A DNA stretch of 64,000 bases from Companilactobacillus kimchii DSM 13961 = JCM 10707 (GCF_001435445.1 NZ_AZDH01000026.1:64055-128054); one strand, 5' to 3'. Shown: positions 1 to 8,786, counted from the first letter of the stretch. Notes: generated by a model from the sequence alone, not told the origin. A program made the numbers and translations.

Positions 1-631
1 CGTTGAATTCAATGATTACAATCAACCTAATACGGCTTTGGTTCAAGGGGAAGTTGATATCAACGCTTATCAACATACATTCTTCTTAAATTCATGGAAT
101 AAGGCACATCATTCTGATCTAGTATCAATTGGTAAAACAGTTATTCAACCAATGTCCCTATATTCACATAAGATCACAAAGCTTAGTCAGTTAAAGAATG
201 GTGCTAAGATTGCCATTCCTAACGATGCTTCTAATGAAGCCCGTGCATTACAATTGCTAGAAGCTAATGGACTTTTGAAACTTGATAGTGGTGTGAAATT
301 ACCGTCAACAAAGAACATCAAAGAAAATAAATTAAACTTGAAATTTACAACACTTGATGCTGCACAAACAGCACGTTCATTAGATGACGTTGATGCCGCA
401 ATCGTCAATGGTAATGTTGCTAGTGATGCCAAACTTGATCCATCAAAGGCCGTTGTAACTGAAAAGGTTAATAAGAAGTCACAACCTTGGATCAACATCA
501 TTGTTACTCAAAAGAAAAACAAAGATAACAAGACTTACAAGAAAGTTGTTAAGGCATTCCAAACAAAGTCAGTTGCTAAAGAAATCAAGAAGGTTTACGG
601 CGAGAGTGCTGTACCAGCTTGGAATAAGTAA
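1..631 (+). CDS. metQ: Methionine ABC transporter substrate-binding lipoprotein MetQ (5' end cut by window edge)
   Basis: This is the C-terminal part of a MetQ/NlpA-family binding protein. The open frame enters from the left edge (first full codon at base 2) and lacks the signal peptide and lipobox. The first visible residues, VEFNDYNQPNTAL, align directly with VEFSDYSQPNTAL of the complete MetQ at 4060-4899, so the ATG-less start near base 38 is not the true start. Typical family motifs follow (DINAYQHTFF, NDASNEARAL, TLDAAQTARSLDDVDAA). It probably captures methionine outside the membrane and hands it to MetI/MetN encoded downstream. It is the first visible gene of a metQ-peptidase-metN-metI operon. 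Confidence 0.93.
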   Translation, partial: VEFNDYNQPNTALVQGEVDINAYQHTFFLNSWNKAHHSDLVSIGKTVIQPMSLYSHKITKLSQLKNGAKIAIPNDASNEARALQLLEANGLLKLDSGVKLPSTKNIKENKLNLKFTTLDAAQTARSLDDVDAAIVNGNVASDAKLDPSKAVVTEKVNKKSQPWINIIVTQKKNKDNKTYKKVVKAFQTKSVAKEIKKVYGESAVPAWNK

Positions 632-661
632 AATGTTTTAAAAATTTGAGGAGGTTTTCAT

Positions 662-1996
662 ATGTCAAAATTATCAGATCCGTTAATTCAGAAGTCGATT
701 GAAGATTTAAAGCAATATATCGCACTACCATCCGTTTCAGCAAAGAATCAATCTATTACTGAGACAGCCGAATTCCTTAAAAATTTACTTCAAGACTTTG
801 GAGCAGATGCAACAGTTTGGGATGAATATGAATATCCAGTTGTTTTCGCCGAAATTAAACCTAAGAAGCCAAGTAATACCACAATTCTTATTTACAATCA
901 TTACGATGTTCAACCGGAAGAACCAGTAGAACTTTGGAACTCAGATCCATTTGAGTTAAAGATTACTGATGATAAGTTCATTGGACGCGGAGTTTCTGAT
1001 TGTAAAGCTGATTTGATCAGTCGAATTACTGCTTTGAAAATTTATCGTCAAGAACATGGTGATCTACCTTGCAACGTTAAGTTCTTAGTTGAAGGACAAG
1101 AGGAAGTTGCTAGTCGTCACTTAGAAGATTATTTGAAGAAATATTCAGACAAACTATCTGCTGATTTGATAATTTGGGAGTCAGGATACAAGAATGAAAA
1201 AGAACAATTCAATTTCACTGGTGGGAATAAAGGAGTTCTATGTTTTGAACTAGAAGCTACTTCTGCCAATATTGATCTTCATTCATCATTCGCCGCTGTA
1301 GTTGATTCAGCTACATGGAGATTGGCTCAAGCATTAGATGCTTTGAGAACTCCAGAGGGTGATATTAAGATTCCTGGTTTCTATGATGATGTTGTTGAAC
1401 CTTCTCAAAGGGAAATTGATTTAGTTAATAAAGCCACTACACCTGATTTGAAATCTAAGTGGGACTTACAAGTACCATTATTGAAGAACAAGTCAGTTAA
1501 TTACAATTTGACATTTAATCCTACTATTAATATAGAAGGAATTAGCAGTGGTTGGGAAGGCGAAGGAGTAAAAACTGTTACTCCTAAAGCTGCCAAGGCT
1601 AAATTGGAATTCAGATTGGTGCCTAATCAAGATCCACATGATCTTTTTGATAAACTAACTAAATATTTGAATGATCAAGGTTTTAAAGATATTAAAGTTA
1701 AATATCTATTGGGTGAAAAGGGTTATCGTTGGGACCTCGACAGTCCAATCGTTAATAAGCTAATTGGAACTGCCGAAGACTTCTTTGGTGGAGCTGATAA
1801 AGTTGAAGCTTTACCATCAAGTCCCGGTACTGGTCCAATGTACTTGTTAAATGAATATACTCATGCCTCAATTGTTTCAACTGGTGTAAGTTATTCCAAG
1901 GCTGGCAATCATGCCCCTAACGAAAATATTAGAATTAAAGATTACCTAGATTTCATTGATTTCTTTGATCAATTCTTAGGTAAATTAAGGGAGTAA
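662..1996 (+). CDS. M20 family metallopeptidase (dipeptidase/deacylase-like)
   Basis: A 444-residue cytoplasmic zinc peptidase of the M20/ArgE-DapE-CNDP group. The metal-binding motif HYDVQP is near residue 80, followed by [11 protein letters not shown] and EGQEEVAS carrying the catalytic glutamates. An insert dimerisation domain and a C-terminal metal-binding part (SSPGTGPMY, ending [12 protein letters not shown]) complete the fold. The start ATG has a GAGGAGG site 7 bases upstream. The gene is 30 bp after metQ and 7 bp before metN, so it is co-transcribed with the methionine importer. This suggests it releases methionine from imported peptides or N-acyl-methionine. The exact substrate cannot be read from the sequence. 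Confidence 0.88.
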   Translation: MSKLSDPLIQKSIEDLKQYIALPSVSAKNQSITETAEFLKNLLQDFGADATVWDEYEYPVVFAEIKPKKPSNTTILIYNHYDVQPEEPVELWNSDPFELKITDDKFIGRGVSDCKADLISRITALKIYRQEHGDLPCNVKFLVEGQEEVASRHLEDYLKKYSDKLSADLIIWESGYKNEKEQFNFTGGNKGVLCFELEATSANIDLHSSFAAVVDSATWRLAQALDALRTPEGDIKIPGFYDDVVEPSQREIDLVNKATTPDLKSKWDLQVPLLKNKSVNYNLTFNPTINIEGISSGWEGEGVKTVTPKAAKAKLEFRLVPNQDPHDLFDKLTKYLNDQGFKDIKVKYLLGEKGYRWDLDSPIVNKLIGTAEDFFGGADKVEALPSSPGTGPMYLLNEYTHASIVSTGVSYSKAGNHAPNENIRIKDYLDFIDFFDQFLGKLRE

Positions 1997-2003
1997 TTAT
2001 TAT

Positions 2004-3062
2004 ATGGCAGAACAAAATGGGATAATTCAGCTAAAAGATATTGATGTTACTTTTCATAATGAAGGCAAAACAATTGAAGCTGTGAAAAACGTTTCTATTA
2101 ACGTTAACAAAGGTGATGTGTTTGGTGTCATTGGATACTCTGGTGCAGGAAAAAGTACTTTGGTTCGTGTAATCAATTTATTACAAAAACCAACTTCTGG
2201 AACAGTTGTAGTTAATGACCAAAACTTAACACAATTGAGTGCTAAGGATTTACGTAAGGCACGTCGCAATATTGGAATGATTTTCCAACACTTCAATTTG
2301 ATGAATTCGTTAACTGTTTATGGAAATGTTGATTTTCCATTACGTGATTCAGGATTAAGTAAAGCTGAACGTAAACAAAAAATTGATAAATTATTGGATA
2401 TTGTTGGTCTATCTGATCGTGCGAAAAACTACCCATCACAACTATCAGGTGGTCAAAAACAGCGTGTTGCGATTGCTCGTGCTTTAGCAAATGATCCCGA
2501 AATTTTGATTTCAGATGAAGCTACTAGTGCTCTAGATCCAAAAACTACCACTGAAATTTTGAATCTACTAGGACGTTTAAATGAAGAATTAGGTATCACA
2601 ATCGTTATCATCACACATGAAATGGATGCTATCAAACAAGTATGTAATCGTGTTGCAGTTATGGAAAACGGTGAATTGATTGAAGAAGGCAGTTTGCTAT
2701 CAATCTTCGGTAATCCTAAGCAACAACTTACAAAAGACTTTGTTAATACATCTACTCATATCGGTTCAGTTCTTGATGAAATTAGAGATAGTGGAATTGT
2801 TGATAAACTTTCCGGTCGTTTGATCGAATTGAATTATATCGGTGATTCAACTAATGAACCAATTGTTGTTGAGCTTTATAAACGTTTCCAAGTTGAAGCT
2901 AATATTCTTTTCAGTAATATTGAAAGATTACAGAGTACTACCGTTGGAATTATGCTGTTTGCTTTGACTGGTGACGATGACAAAGTTGAACAAGCTATTC
3001 AATACTTAAATAGTTTGAAAGTTAATGTTAAAGAAATATCTTTAAAGAAAGAGGGCGAATAA
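2004..3062 (+). CDS. metN: Methionine ABC transporter ATP-binding protein MetN
   Basis: A 352-residue ATPase that powers methionine import. Visible are the Walker A motif GYSGAGKST, the Q-loop region MIFQHFN, the signature LSGGQKQR, Walker [14 protein letters not shown] and the switch histidine in IITHEMD. After about residue 265 a C-terminal extension of roughly 80 residues matches the NIL domain of MetN, which binds methionine and inhibits the transporter when the cell is replete (known for the E. coli protein). Its length is normal for MetN. The ATG lies 7 bp after the peptidase stop and 3 bp separate its stop from metI, as expected for one operon. Confidence 0.96.
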   Translation: MAEQNGIIQLKDIDVTFHNEGKTIEAVKNVSINVNKGDVFGVIGYSGAGKSTLVRVINLLQKPTSGTVVVNDQNLTQLSAKDLRKARRNIGMIFQHFNLMNSLTVYGNVDFPLRDSGLSKAERKQKIDKLLDIVGLSDRAKNYPSQLSGGQKQRVAIARALANDPEILISDEATSALDPKTTTEILNLLGRLNEELGITIVIITHEMDAIKQVCNRVAVMENGELIEEGSLLSIFGNPKQQLTKDFVNTSTHIGSVLDEIRDSGIVDKLSGRLIELNYIGDSTNEPIVVELYKRFQVEANILFSNIERLQSTTVGIMLFALTGDDDKVEQAIQYLNSLKVNVKEISLKKEGE

Positions 3063-3065
3063 TTC

Positions 3066-3755
3066 ATGGCAGATTTAGTAAATAAATTTCTTCCTAATGT
3101 TGTAGCTAATTGGGAAGGTGACAATGGTTTCGTAGTAGCCATTTGGCAAACACTTTATATGACATTTGTCAGTGCATTATTTGCTGGAATTATCGGAATT
3201 ATCTTAGGAATTCTGCTAGTTGTTACAGCTGATGATGGAATTACTCCACATAAAACTTTTTACACATGCTTAGATAAGCTGGTTAACTTGTTCAGATCAA
3301 TACCATTTATTATTCTATTGGCTGTTATTGGACCATTTACAAAGTTGATTGTTGGTCAAACAATAGGACCTACTGGTGCGTTAGTACCGCTAGTTATCGG
3401 GACAGCACCATTCTTCGCTAGACAAGTTCAATTAGCCTTAGTCGAAGTTGATCACGGTGTGATTGAAGCTGCTGAAGCAATCGGTCTTTCACCAATTAAA
3501 ATTATTTTTAGAGTTTACTTGCGTGAGGGTCTACCAGAATTGATCCGTTCAGGAACTCTAACAATTATCAGTTTGATTGGTTTAACTGCCATGGCCGGTG
3601 CCGTTGGTGGTGGTGGTCTTGGTAACATGGCCATTTCTGTTGGTTATCAAAGATTTGAGAATGATGTAACTATTGTATCTATGTTATTTATCTTAGTTTT
3701 AGTGTTTGTTATTCAAGGACTTGGCGATTTTGCCGTCCGTAAGCTTGAACATTAG
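3066..3755 (+). CDS. metI: Methionine ABC transporter permease MetI
   Basis: A 229-residue inner-membrane subunit with about five hydrophobic segments. It carries the EAA coupling loop that contacts MetN (EAAEAIGLSPIKIIFRVYLREGLPELI, residues about 136-160). MetI-type features include the glycine-rich GAVGGGGLGNMAI segment near residue 180 and YQRFENDV after it. The start ATG is 4 bp after metN, with ribosome binding from the metN end (AAAGAGGGCG). Together with MetQ and MetN it forms a complete D/L-methionine importer. A T-box leader and a second metQ follow directly. Confidence 0.95.
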   Translation: MADLVNKFLPNVVANWEGDNGFVVAIWQTLYMTFVSALFAGIIGIILGILLVVTADDGITPHKTFYTCLDKLVNLFRSIPFIILLAVIGPFTKLIVGQTIGPTGALVPLVIGTAPFFARQVQLALVEVDHGVIEAAEAIGLSPIKIIFRVYLREGLPELIRSGTLTIISLIGLTAMAGAVGGGGLGNMAISVGYQRFENDVTIVSMLFILVLVFVIQGLGDFAVRKLEH

Positions 3756-3758
3756 ATA
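3730..3758 (+). promoter_or_regulatory. Possible promoter for the Met T-box transcript
   Basis: TTGCCG (3730-3735) and TAGATA (3753-3758) are separated by 17 bp. The pair overlaps the end of metI and sits just before the T-box. Both hexamers match four of six consensus positions, so the T-box could equally lie on a read-through transcript from the upstream operon. Confidence 0.35.
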
Positions 3759-3765
3759 ACAAGTT

Positions 3766-4026
3766 GATCGGAAAAGTAACTTATTGATTTTTGTACAGAA
3801 AGCCTCAGGTGCTGAGATGAGGACAAAACAGTAAGTGAAAATGATCCGTGATTGGTATCCCTGAATTTTTTAAGGGATGATGGCTGGTACCCATTATCGT
3901 ACACGCATGCAAGTGCATGTTATTAAGGAAAGCAGATGTGAGTTTGCTTTTAAAATAGAATGGTACCGCGCGAAAAGGCGCTTCTATCTTAGACAAATGA
4001 TGTCTAGTTAGGAGCGTCTTTTTGTA
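3766..4026 (+). promoter_or_regulatory. T-box leader, methionine-specifying, upstream of second metQ
   Basis: A classic T-box riboswitch. The base of stem I can be folded with an AGTAA motif on the 5' side (3774-3778) and TGAAAATGA on the 3' side, which puts the specifier codon at ATG (3841-3843, methionine) followed by a purine. The conserved T-box core ATGGTACCGCG lies near 3959-3969. The competing terminator has arms near 3975-3995 and 4003-4019 and then a T run. Uncharged tRNA-Met should stabilise the antiterminator and turn on the following metQ, so regulation is by methionine starvation. Confidence 0.9.
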
Positions 4027-4059
4027 TATAGGGATTTAAATATGAGGAGGAGTTTCATT

Positions 4060-4899
4060 ATGAAAAATAATAAAATTAAAGCTATCTTTTTGTTAGTTGT
4101 TGCCACATTCAGTTTGTTCTTGTTAGCAGGTTGTGGAAGTAATTCTTCAGCTAGTTCAACCAAAGAAAAGACTGTAAAAATAGGTATTACAGGTTCTGAT
4201 GATGAAGTACTAAAAGCTGTTGCTAAGAAAGTTAAAAAAGAGGGTATCAACATTAAAATTGTTGAATTCTCAGATTACAGTCAACCAAATACAGCCCTAG
4301 ATCAAGGCGAAATTGATTTAAATGCCTTCCAAACAGTTATTTTCCAAAATGACTGGAACAAGAAACATAAGACACATATCGTTTCAATCGGTTCAACTGT
4401 AATTGCTCCAATGGCTCTATATTCAAAGAAGATCAAGAAAGTTAGTCAAATCAAGGATGGTGATAAGATTGCCGTTGCCAATGATGCCACAAATGAAGCT
4501 CGTGGATTAACTTTACTAGAAAGTGCCGGTTTGATTAAGTTGGATAACGCAAAAGTTCCTGGTTTAAAAGATATTACAGAAAATAAATTGAACCTAAAGA
4601 TCACCCCATTAGATGCTGCCCAAACAGCCAAATCAATGGATGATGTTACGGCTTCAGTAGTTAATAGTGGAGTTGCCAATGATTCAAAACTAGATCCTAA
4701 GACAGCCGTTTATAGAGAAAAAATTACAGCTAAGTCAAAACCATACGTAAATATCATTTCAGCTAATAAGAAAGACAAAGATAACCCTACATACAAGAAA
4801 ATCGTTAAAGCATATCAATCAAAAGATATCGCTAAAGTTATTAAAAAAGAATTCCATGGTTACGAACAACCAGCTTGGAATTATAAAGTATTGAATTAG
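4060..4899 (+). CDS. metQ: Methionine-binding lipoprotein MetQ, second copy
   Basis: A 279-residue NlpA/MetQ lipoprotein. The N-terminus MKNNKIKAIFLLVVATFSLF is followed by the lipobox LLAGC, so the mature protein is anchored through a diacylglyceryl cysteine. An in-frame ATG at 4042 exists, but GAGGAGG at 4044-4050 is correctly spaced for the ATG at 4060, which I take as the start. It closely resembles the partial MetQ at the left edge, including the DQGEIDLNAFQ and TPLDAAQTAKSMDDV segments. The duplication gives one transporter core two binding proteins, this copy being under its own T-box. It may serve a different methionine form, which is inference. Confidence 0.94.
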   Translation: MKNNKIKAIFLLVVATFSLFLLAGCGSNSSASSTKEKTVKIGITGSDDEVLKAVAKKVKKEGINIKIVEFSDYSQPNTALDQGEIDLNAFQTVIFQNDWNKKHKTHIVSIGSTVIAPMALYSKKIKKVSQIKDGDKIAVANDATNEARGLTLLESAGLIKLDNAKVPGLKDITENKLNLKITPLDAAQTAKSMDDVTASVVNSGVANDSKLDPKTAVYREKITAKSKPYVNIISANKKDKDNPTYKKIVKAYQSKDIAKVIKKEFHGYEQPAWNYKVLN

Positions 4900-4902
4900 A
4901 GA

Positions 4903-5035
4903 GGGTGGAGCAGGCCTGCTTAGATTCTGAGCATTTGCCTAAGAACTGAAATTATCCGCCGTACCTGCGGATGATTCCAGCTCTGTAGCAAAGCACAGGA
5001 ATCTGGCCTGTGGAACCCGTTTGCTGCATACTTGA
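4903..5035. repeat. Structured intergenic element after metQ
   Basis: A noncoding stretch with long pairing potential. An outer stem forms between CAGGCCTGCTTAGATTC (4911-4927) and GGAATCTGGCCTG near 4998-5010. An inner hairpin has arms ATTATCCGC and GCGGATGATT (about 4951-4975). The layout resembles the repeats flanking the GH3 gene (19.9-23.4 kb), but the sequence does not clearly align, so a family link is only possible. The rest of the gap to 5150 is strikingly A/C-rich on this strand and shows no gene. Confidence 0.5.
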
Positions 5036-5150
5036 GGATAAAAATAAATACCACAATCCCCAAAGACCAAAATCAGCAGATTACCGAGTATCGAAAGAGA
5101 AGGCTCCAAACTACCACCTACCACCAAAGAATAGAACAACTACCACACCA

Positions 5151-5185
5151 AAAAAACGTCTAGAATAATTTCTAGGCGTTTTTTG
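5151..5185 (+). terminator. Rho-independent terminator after metQ
   Basis: The arms ACGTCTAGAA and TTCTAGGCGT enclose a short loop and are followed by TTTTTTG. It ends the T-box/metQ transcript. Confidence 0.85.
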
Positions 5186-5259
5186 TAACGAAAGATAACA
5201 CATTTCACAAAATTTATTTTAAAATAGAGATAACAAGTAAAGCAAAGTCAGGGATATAT

Positions 5260-6078
5260 ATGAAAGATTTAGGGACAGTTATCAAAGAACTGCGGAAAGA
5301 TAAGAAACTTACACAAAAAGAATTAGCAGAGGGTATTTGTGCTCAATCGATGTTGTCAGCTATTGAAAATAACGTTTATGTTCCTAATGCTAATTTATTG
5401 ATCAAGTTAGCCACTAAATTGGAAGTAAGTCTGGATCAAGTTAGTTTGGCAACCAATTTTCCTATTAGTTCAAAGTACAATTTCAATGATAAAGTGGATG
5501 ATCTCTGTAACAATCATCAGTATCAGGAATTGTATGATTTTTTGATGCAGGATAAAGTTTTGGATAATCTGAAGACTAGTTTACAAATGCAAGCTTATTA
5601 CTATTACTTAGGTGTGGCTCAGTTACAAACTAATGCTATTTCTGAGGCTAAACAGTCATTGAATTTATCACTGGCAGAGGTCAATGCTAAACATCCCAAT
5701 ACTTTGGGGCGTCTGGCATATATGGCTATTGGTTATGTTCATAGTTTGGAGAATGAGAAAGATTTGGCAGAGGAATATATTAATAAGGCCTTTAGAAATT
5801 GGGATGAATTTTCTTATGAAGAAAATCAAAATGCTCTTTATTACTTGGCCGCGTTGATTTATTTCAAATTGAATGATTATCAAGATTCGACTGCCTATAT
5901 AGCTGATGGAATTGGCTTTATTGCAAAGCATAATTCTCACTATATGCTGGCCAATTGTTATTTTCTATTGGCTCGTTTAGCATTGGTGGCTCACAACGAT
6001 GATGAACGTCTAGAAGCTAATAGACGTAAGGATCTGTTTACAGAATTGTACGGTGAAAATATTTTTGAAGAATTTTAA
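5260..6078 (+). CDS. XRE-family regulator with TPR-like C-terminal domain (RRNPP/Rgg-PlcR type)
   Basis: A 272-residue cytoplasmic regulator. Residues 1-65 form an XRE helix-turn-helix (GTVIKELRKDKKLTQKELAEGICAQSMLSAIEN). The remainder is helical with TPR-like repeats (for example YYYLGVAQLQTNAISEAKQ and YYLAALIYFKLNDYQDSTAY). This two-part layout is that of the PlcR, NprR and Rgg family, where the TPR part senses an imported signalling peptide. No obvious pheromone precursor gene lies next to it, so a ligand cannot be assigned. It is monocistronic, preceded by the metQ terminator and followed by a short gene in the same direction. Confidence 0.82.
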   Translation: MKDLGTVIKELRKDKKLTQKELAEGICAQSMLSAIENNVYVPNANLLIKLATKLEVSLDQVSLATNFPISSKYNFNDKVDDLCNNHQYQELYDFLMQDKVLDNLKTSLQMQAYYYYLGVAQLQTNAISEAKQSLNLSLAEVNAKHPNTLGRLAYMAIGYVHSLENEKDLAEEYINKAFRNWDEFSYEENQNALYYLAALIYFKLNDYQDSTAYIADGIGFIAKHNSHYMLANCYFLLARLALVAHNDDERLEANRRKDLFTELYGENIFEEF

Positions 6079-6154
6079 AATATCAGAATACTGATTTTTA
6101 ATTAGAGTCCAAATTTCATAAGATAACCTCATAAATTAGATAGGAGATGTTCTT

Positions 6155-6559
6155 ATGAAAAAATTGTTTACTAATAACATTGAAATTGATTCTAATCTCA
6201 AAACGGTAACTGATACTTTGGCAAGTGCTTTTACGTTAGCTAAATGGAATTATGCTATTTCAAAAGTTACCGAAGTTGGCGCTGATAAATTTGCAATTCA
6301 TCGTAATGAACCAGCTGTAAATCAAGATGAAATTGTAACGGTTGAAAAAAATGATAATGAAGTAGTTTATGTAAGTAGGGGCGGAAAACTAGAATATCAA
6401 TTAGCTTTTCAAATTTCCCAAACTGACGGCCGCGTATTAGTAACAGAGACTTTTTATGTGTTGAATAATTTTAGTCTGCCAGAAGCTTTGATTGCTCCAA
6501 TTACTAAAAAAGCCTTTAACCAGAATCTACAAGCTTTGAAAAATTTGATTGAAGCATAA
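6155..6559 (+). CDS. Small SRPBCC-like protein of unknown function
   Basis: A 134-residue soluble protein without signal peptide or membrane segment. The opening (MKKLFTNNIEIDSNLKTVTDTL), a beta-rich middle and a final amphipathic helix (KKAFNQNLQALKNLI) resemble SRPBCC/START-like ligand-binding folds, but I do not recognise a named family. The start ATG has TAGGAGATG 7 bases upstream. It lies 76 bp after the XRE/TPR regulator in the same direction and ends in a shared terminator with the convergent L,D-transpeptidase gene. Function unknown. Confidence 0.7.
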   Translation: MKKLFTNNIEIDSNLKTVTDTLASAFTLAKWNYAISKVTEVGADKFAIHRNEPAVNQDEIVTVEKNDNEVVYVSRGGKLEYQLAFQISQTDGRVLVTETFYVLNNFSLPEALIAPITKKAFNQNLQALKNLIEA

Positions 6560-6596
6560 AAAAAGTGTAATCACTCTTAGGTGGTTACGCTTTTTG
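6558..6596. terminator. Bidirectional terminator between convergent genes
   Basis: AAAAAGTGTAATCAC and GTGGTTACGCTTTTT form a stem with T runs on both strands. It overlaps the stop of the L,D-transpeptidase gene on the minus strand and follows the stop at 6559. Confidence 0.85.
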
Positions 6597-7262
6597 TGTT
6601 TGATATTTACCATGAATGACAACCTTCATTCCTGAAGGAACATTTTCGTAGATCCATTTGCAATCAGGAACAGATAGGTGAACACATCCGTGTGATGAGG
6701 GTTCTCTACCTAAAGTTTTGGCAATCGATTTTACATAAGTTCCTTGTTCATCTGTTGGTGTTGTGTGGAAAAGATATTCACCATGATTTAAGAAGGAAAC
6801 GTAGTAGTATGCGCCTAATTTCAAAGGTGCTGTGTAAAAGAAATCACCACGTTCGTTTTGAATATGATAAGTTCCTCTAGGAGTCGTATCATGCTTACCG
6901 GTTGATGAGTACATCTCATATAGATTGGTTTTGCCGTCCTTAATGTAAACACGTTGTGTTGTGATATCGACATCAATCCAAGCCTTAGGATATTTGTATA
7001 GATCTGGATATTCTTTTTTTTCAGAGGCACTATTATATTTGAAATTTTCCAATTTCACCATGTGTTTGTCATCCTTAACGTTTAATGGTGAAGGAACCTT
7101 TTTCTTTAATTTCTTCTTAGCCCGATTCTTTTTGATAACTTGTTGTTGTGCCTCAGCCTGAGTTTTCTTAGTTGAAGTGTTTGAAACGTGCCAAACAATT
7201 ATCCCCAATATTAAAACTGAAAATGCGGATAAAACAATAGTATAAACTTTCCTACGATTCAT
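6585..7262 (-). CDS. L,D-transpeptidase (YkuD domain), membrane-anchored
   Basis: A 225-residue cell-wall enzyme. Residues about 5-27 form an N-terminal transmembrane anchor (VYTIVLSAFSVLILGIIVWHV), followed by a lysine-rich linker (NRAKKKLKKKVPS). The YkuD catalytic domain ends with the hallmark SSHGCVHLSVPD, whose cysteine is the nucleophile, plus an upstream HTTP motif. Such enzymes make 3-3 peptidoglycan cross-links or attach proteins to peptides in the wall. The frame extends to a TTG at 7277, but GGGGGAA is placed for the ATG at 7262, which I chose. It is monocistronic and divergent from the PspC pair. Confidence 0.9.
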   Translation of the reverse strand: MNRRKVYTIVLSAFSVLILGIIVWHVSNTSTKKTQAEAQQQVIKKNRAKKKLKKKVPSPLNVKDDKHMVKLENFKYNSASEKKEYPDLYKYPKAWIDVDITTQRVYIKDGKTNLYEMYSSTGKHDTTPRGTYHIQNERGDFFYTAPLKLGAYYYVSFLNHGEYLFHTTPTDEQGTYVKSIAKTLGREPSSHGCVHLSVPDCKWIYENVPSGMKVVIHGKYQTQKA

Positions 7263-7443
7263 TGAATTTTCCCCCAAACGTATATAATTATATTTATATT
7301 ATACATGGCTTGTAGAAAAAAGCACTGTAACTAAATAATACTTTCATGTGACATAATTGTAAGTCTTATGTAAGCAATTTAAATGTACTTATTTTTGTGA
7401 ATAGATTAAGATGAATTTAACATAACAAAGGGGGAAAGCAATT

Positions 7444-7632
7444 ATGCATATTCCAATTAAACGTTCCAACAATGATAGAGTACTTGCCGGAGTGGTCGGT
7501 GGATTAGCTGAACACTTCCAATGGAATTCAACTATTGCTAGAGTATTATGGGTTGTTTTAGCTTTGACACCTTTACCAGGAATTATCGGTTATTTAGTAC
7601 TCTGGCTATTAATGGAAAATCCAGAAGATTAA
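7444..7632 (+). CDS. Mini PspC-domain membrane protein 1
   Basis: A 62-residue protein made almost entirely of one PspC domain. It begins IPIKRSNNDRVLAGVVGGLAEHF and continues into one hydrophobic membrane segment (VLWVVLALTPLPGIIGYLVLWLLM). PspC domains occur in envelope-stress proteins. Here there is no extra cytoplasmic or extracellular part. GGGGGAAAG precedes the ATG. It is followed 19 bp later by a paralogue with the same layout, so the two are probably co-transcribed and may pair in the membrane. Confidence 0.87.
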   Translation: MHIPIKRSNNDRVLAGVVGGLAEHFQWNSTIARVLWVVLALTPLPGIIGYLVLWLLMENPED

Positions 7633-7651
7633 ATTAAAGGGGGAGAGTATA

Positions 7652-7846
7652 GTGCATATTCCAGTTAAAAGATCTAAAGATAATCAAATATTAGGTGGAG
7701 TTATTGCCGGATTTTGTGAAAACTTCGATTGGAATCCAGCGATTGGTCGGGTTCTGTATGTTATTTTAACCTTGACCCCAGGTTTTCCAGGAATCATTGT
7801 TTATTTAATACTTTGGATGATAATGGAAAAACCAGATATGAATTAA
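7652..7846 (+). CDS. Mini PspC-domain membrane protein 2
   Basis: A 64-residue paralogue of the preceding gene (IPVKRSKDNQILGGVIAGFCENF, then one membrane segment ending LILWMIM). It starts with GTG, with GGGGGAGAG 7 bases upstream. Sequence identity to its neighbour is high along the whole length, pointing to tandem duplication. A strong terminator follows. By family it should act at the membrane in stress sensing. A specific partner is not visible. Confidence 0.85.
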   Translation: MHIPVKRSKDNQILGGVIAGFCENFDWNPAIGRVLYVILTLTPGFPGIIVYLILWMIMEKPDMN

Positions 7847-7859
7847 AAGAGCCAAATAT

Positions 7860-7910
7860 TAAAAAAATAGAGGTGGGTAATCGTACTTGGTTGCCTGCCT
7901 CTATTTTTTA
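7860..7910 (+). terminator. Terminator after the PspC pair
   Basis: AAAATAGAGGTGGGTAA pairs with TTGCCTGCCTCTATTTTTT, a long stem with a T tract. Confidence 0.88.
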
Positions 7911-7922
7911 GGTGGAAAATAA

Positions 7923-8723
7923 TTATGCTTCTAAACTGAGTACATCTGCAATAGTGTTAAGAACACCATCATGATCATTGTCAGTTACGGAAATCATATC
8001 AGCTTCTGCTTGAATGTGTTTGCCACTATTTTTCATAGCGACACCAATGCCAGATTCTTGTAACATTTCCAAATCGTTGCCATTGTCACCAAAGGAAATA
8101 ACGTTTTGTGTAGAAATATTGTAGTAATCACACAACTCTTTGATACCAGTGGCTTTGTTGATATGGGCACTAATGATATCAATACTACCAAATCCACTTA
8201 CGGCGGCGTGAATTGTGTCTCCATAATTGTCGTTAATATATTTAACCGTAGGATCAAGTTCTTCATCATCGATTCGAATGTTCATTTTGAAAATTTTATC
8301 ATCGATGTCATTCATATTATCGAGTCGGACAAGGTTATTGATGTAATAATCATTGGTCTGTGGGGAATCCGCATTGACGTAAGTTCCATTTTCACCGGAA
8401 AAACAAAGGCTGATAATATTTAAGTTACTATTCAATTCTTTATCAATATCAAATAATTCATCATTGTTCAAAGTGTCTTCGTAAATAGTTTTACCGTCAA
8501 CTAGAATTTGAGCACCATTTTCAGCCACGATGGCATCGATGTTTTCAGTCTGTTGAAAAATTTGTTCGAGGTGACTATAACTGTTACCGCTGGCTACGGA
8601 AAATTTAATGTCTTGTTGATGCAATTGGTCAATATAATTATTTAAACGTTGTACATTATATTCGTGATTAGAATCAAAAAGGGTTCCATCTATATCAGTT
8701 GCAATTAATTTTATATTCTTCAA
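7923..8723 (-). CDS. HAD superfamily Cof-type sugar-phosphate phosphatase
   Basis: A 266-residue HAD-IIB hydrolase. Motif I DIDGTLFDSN near residue 11 carries the nucleophilic aspartate, motif II is SVASGNS, and motif IV FGDNGNDLEML near residue 215 carries the magnesium-binding aspartates. The cap is of the large Cof type. Such enzymes dephosphorylate sugar phosphates or flavin-related phosphates in the cytosol, and the substrate is not predictable here. The start is a TTG (8721-8723) with TTAGGAGAA upstream. Another family member lies at 26374-27150. Confidence 0.9.
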   Translation of the reverse strand: MKNIKLIATDIDGTLFDSNHEYNVQRLNNYIDQLHQQDIKFSVASGNSYSHLEQIFQQTENIDAIVAENGAQILVDGKTIYEDTLNNDELFDIDKELNSNLNIISLCFSGENGTYVNADSPQTNDYYINNLVRLDNMNDIDDKIFKMNIRIDDEELDPTVKYINDNYGDTIHAAVSGFGSIDIISAHINKATGIKELCDYYNISTQNVISFGDNGNDLEMLQESGIGVAMKNSGKHIQAEADMISVTDNDHDGVLNTIADVLSLEA

Positions 8724-8786
8724 ATTAAATTCTCCTAAGTAAGCTTATTTATAATTTATTATAAACTAACCGAATATAAAAATAAA

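Noticed and set aside
3805-3996. 63-residue minus-strand open frame
   Set aside because: It is the complement of the methionine T-box.
4939-5139. 66-residue minus-strand open frame after metQ
   Set aside because: It overlaps a structured noncoding element, has no ribosome binding site and no protein-like family.
7729-7911. 60-residue frame overlapping the second PspC gene
   Set aside because: It overlaps PspC and the terminator in another frame and has no start signal.
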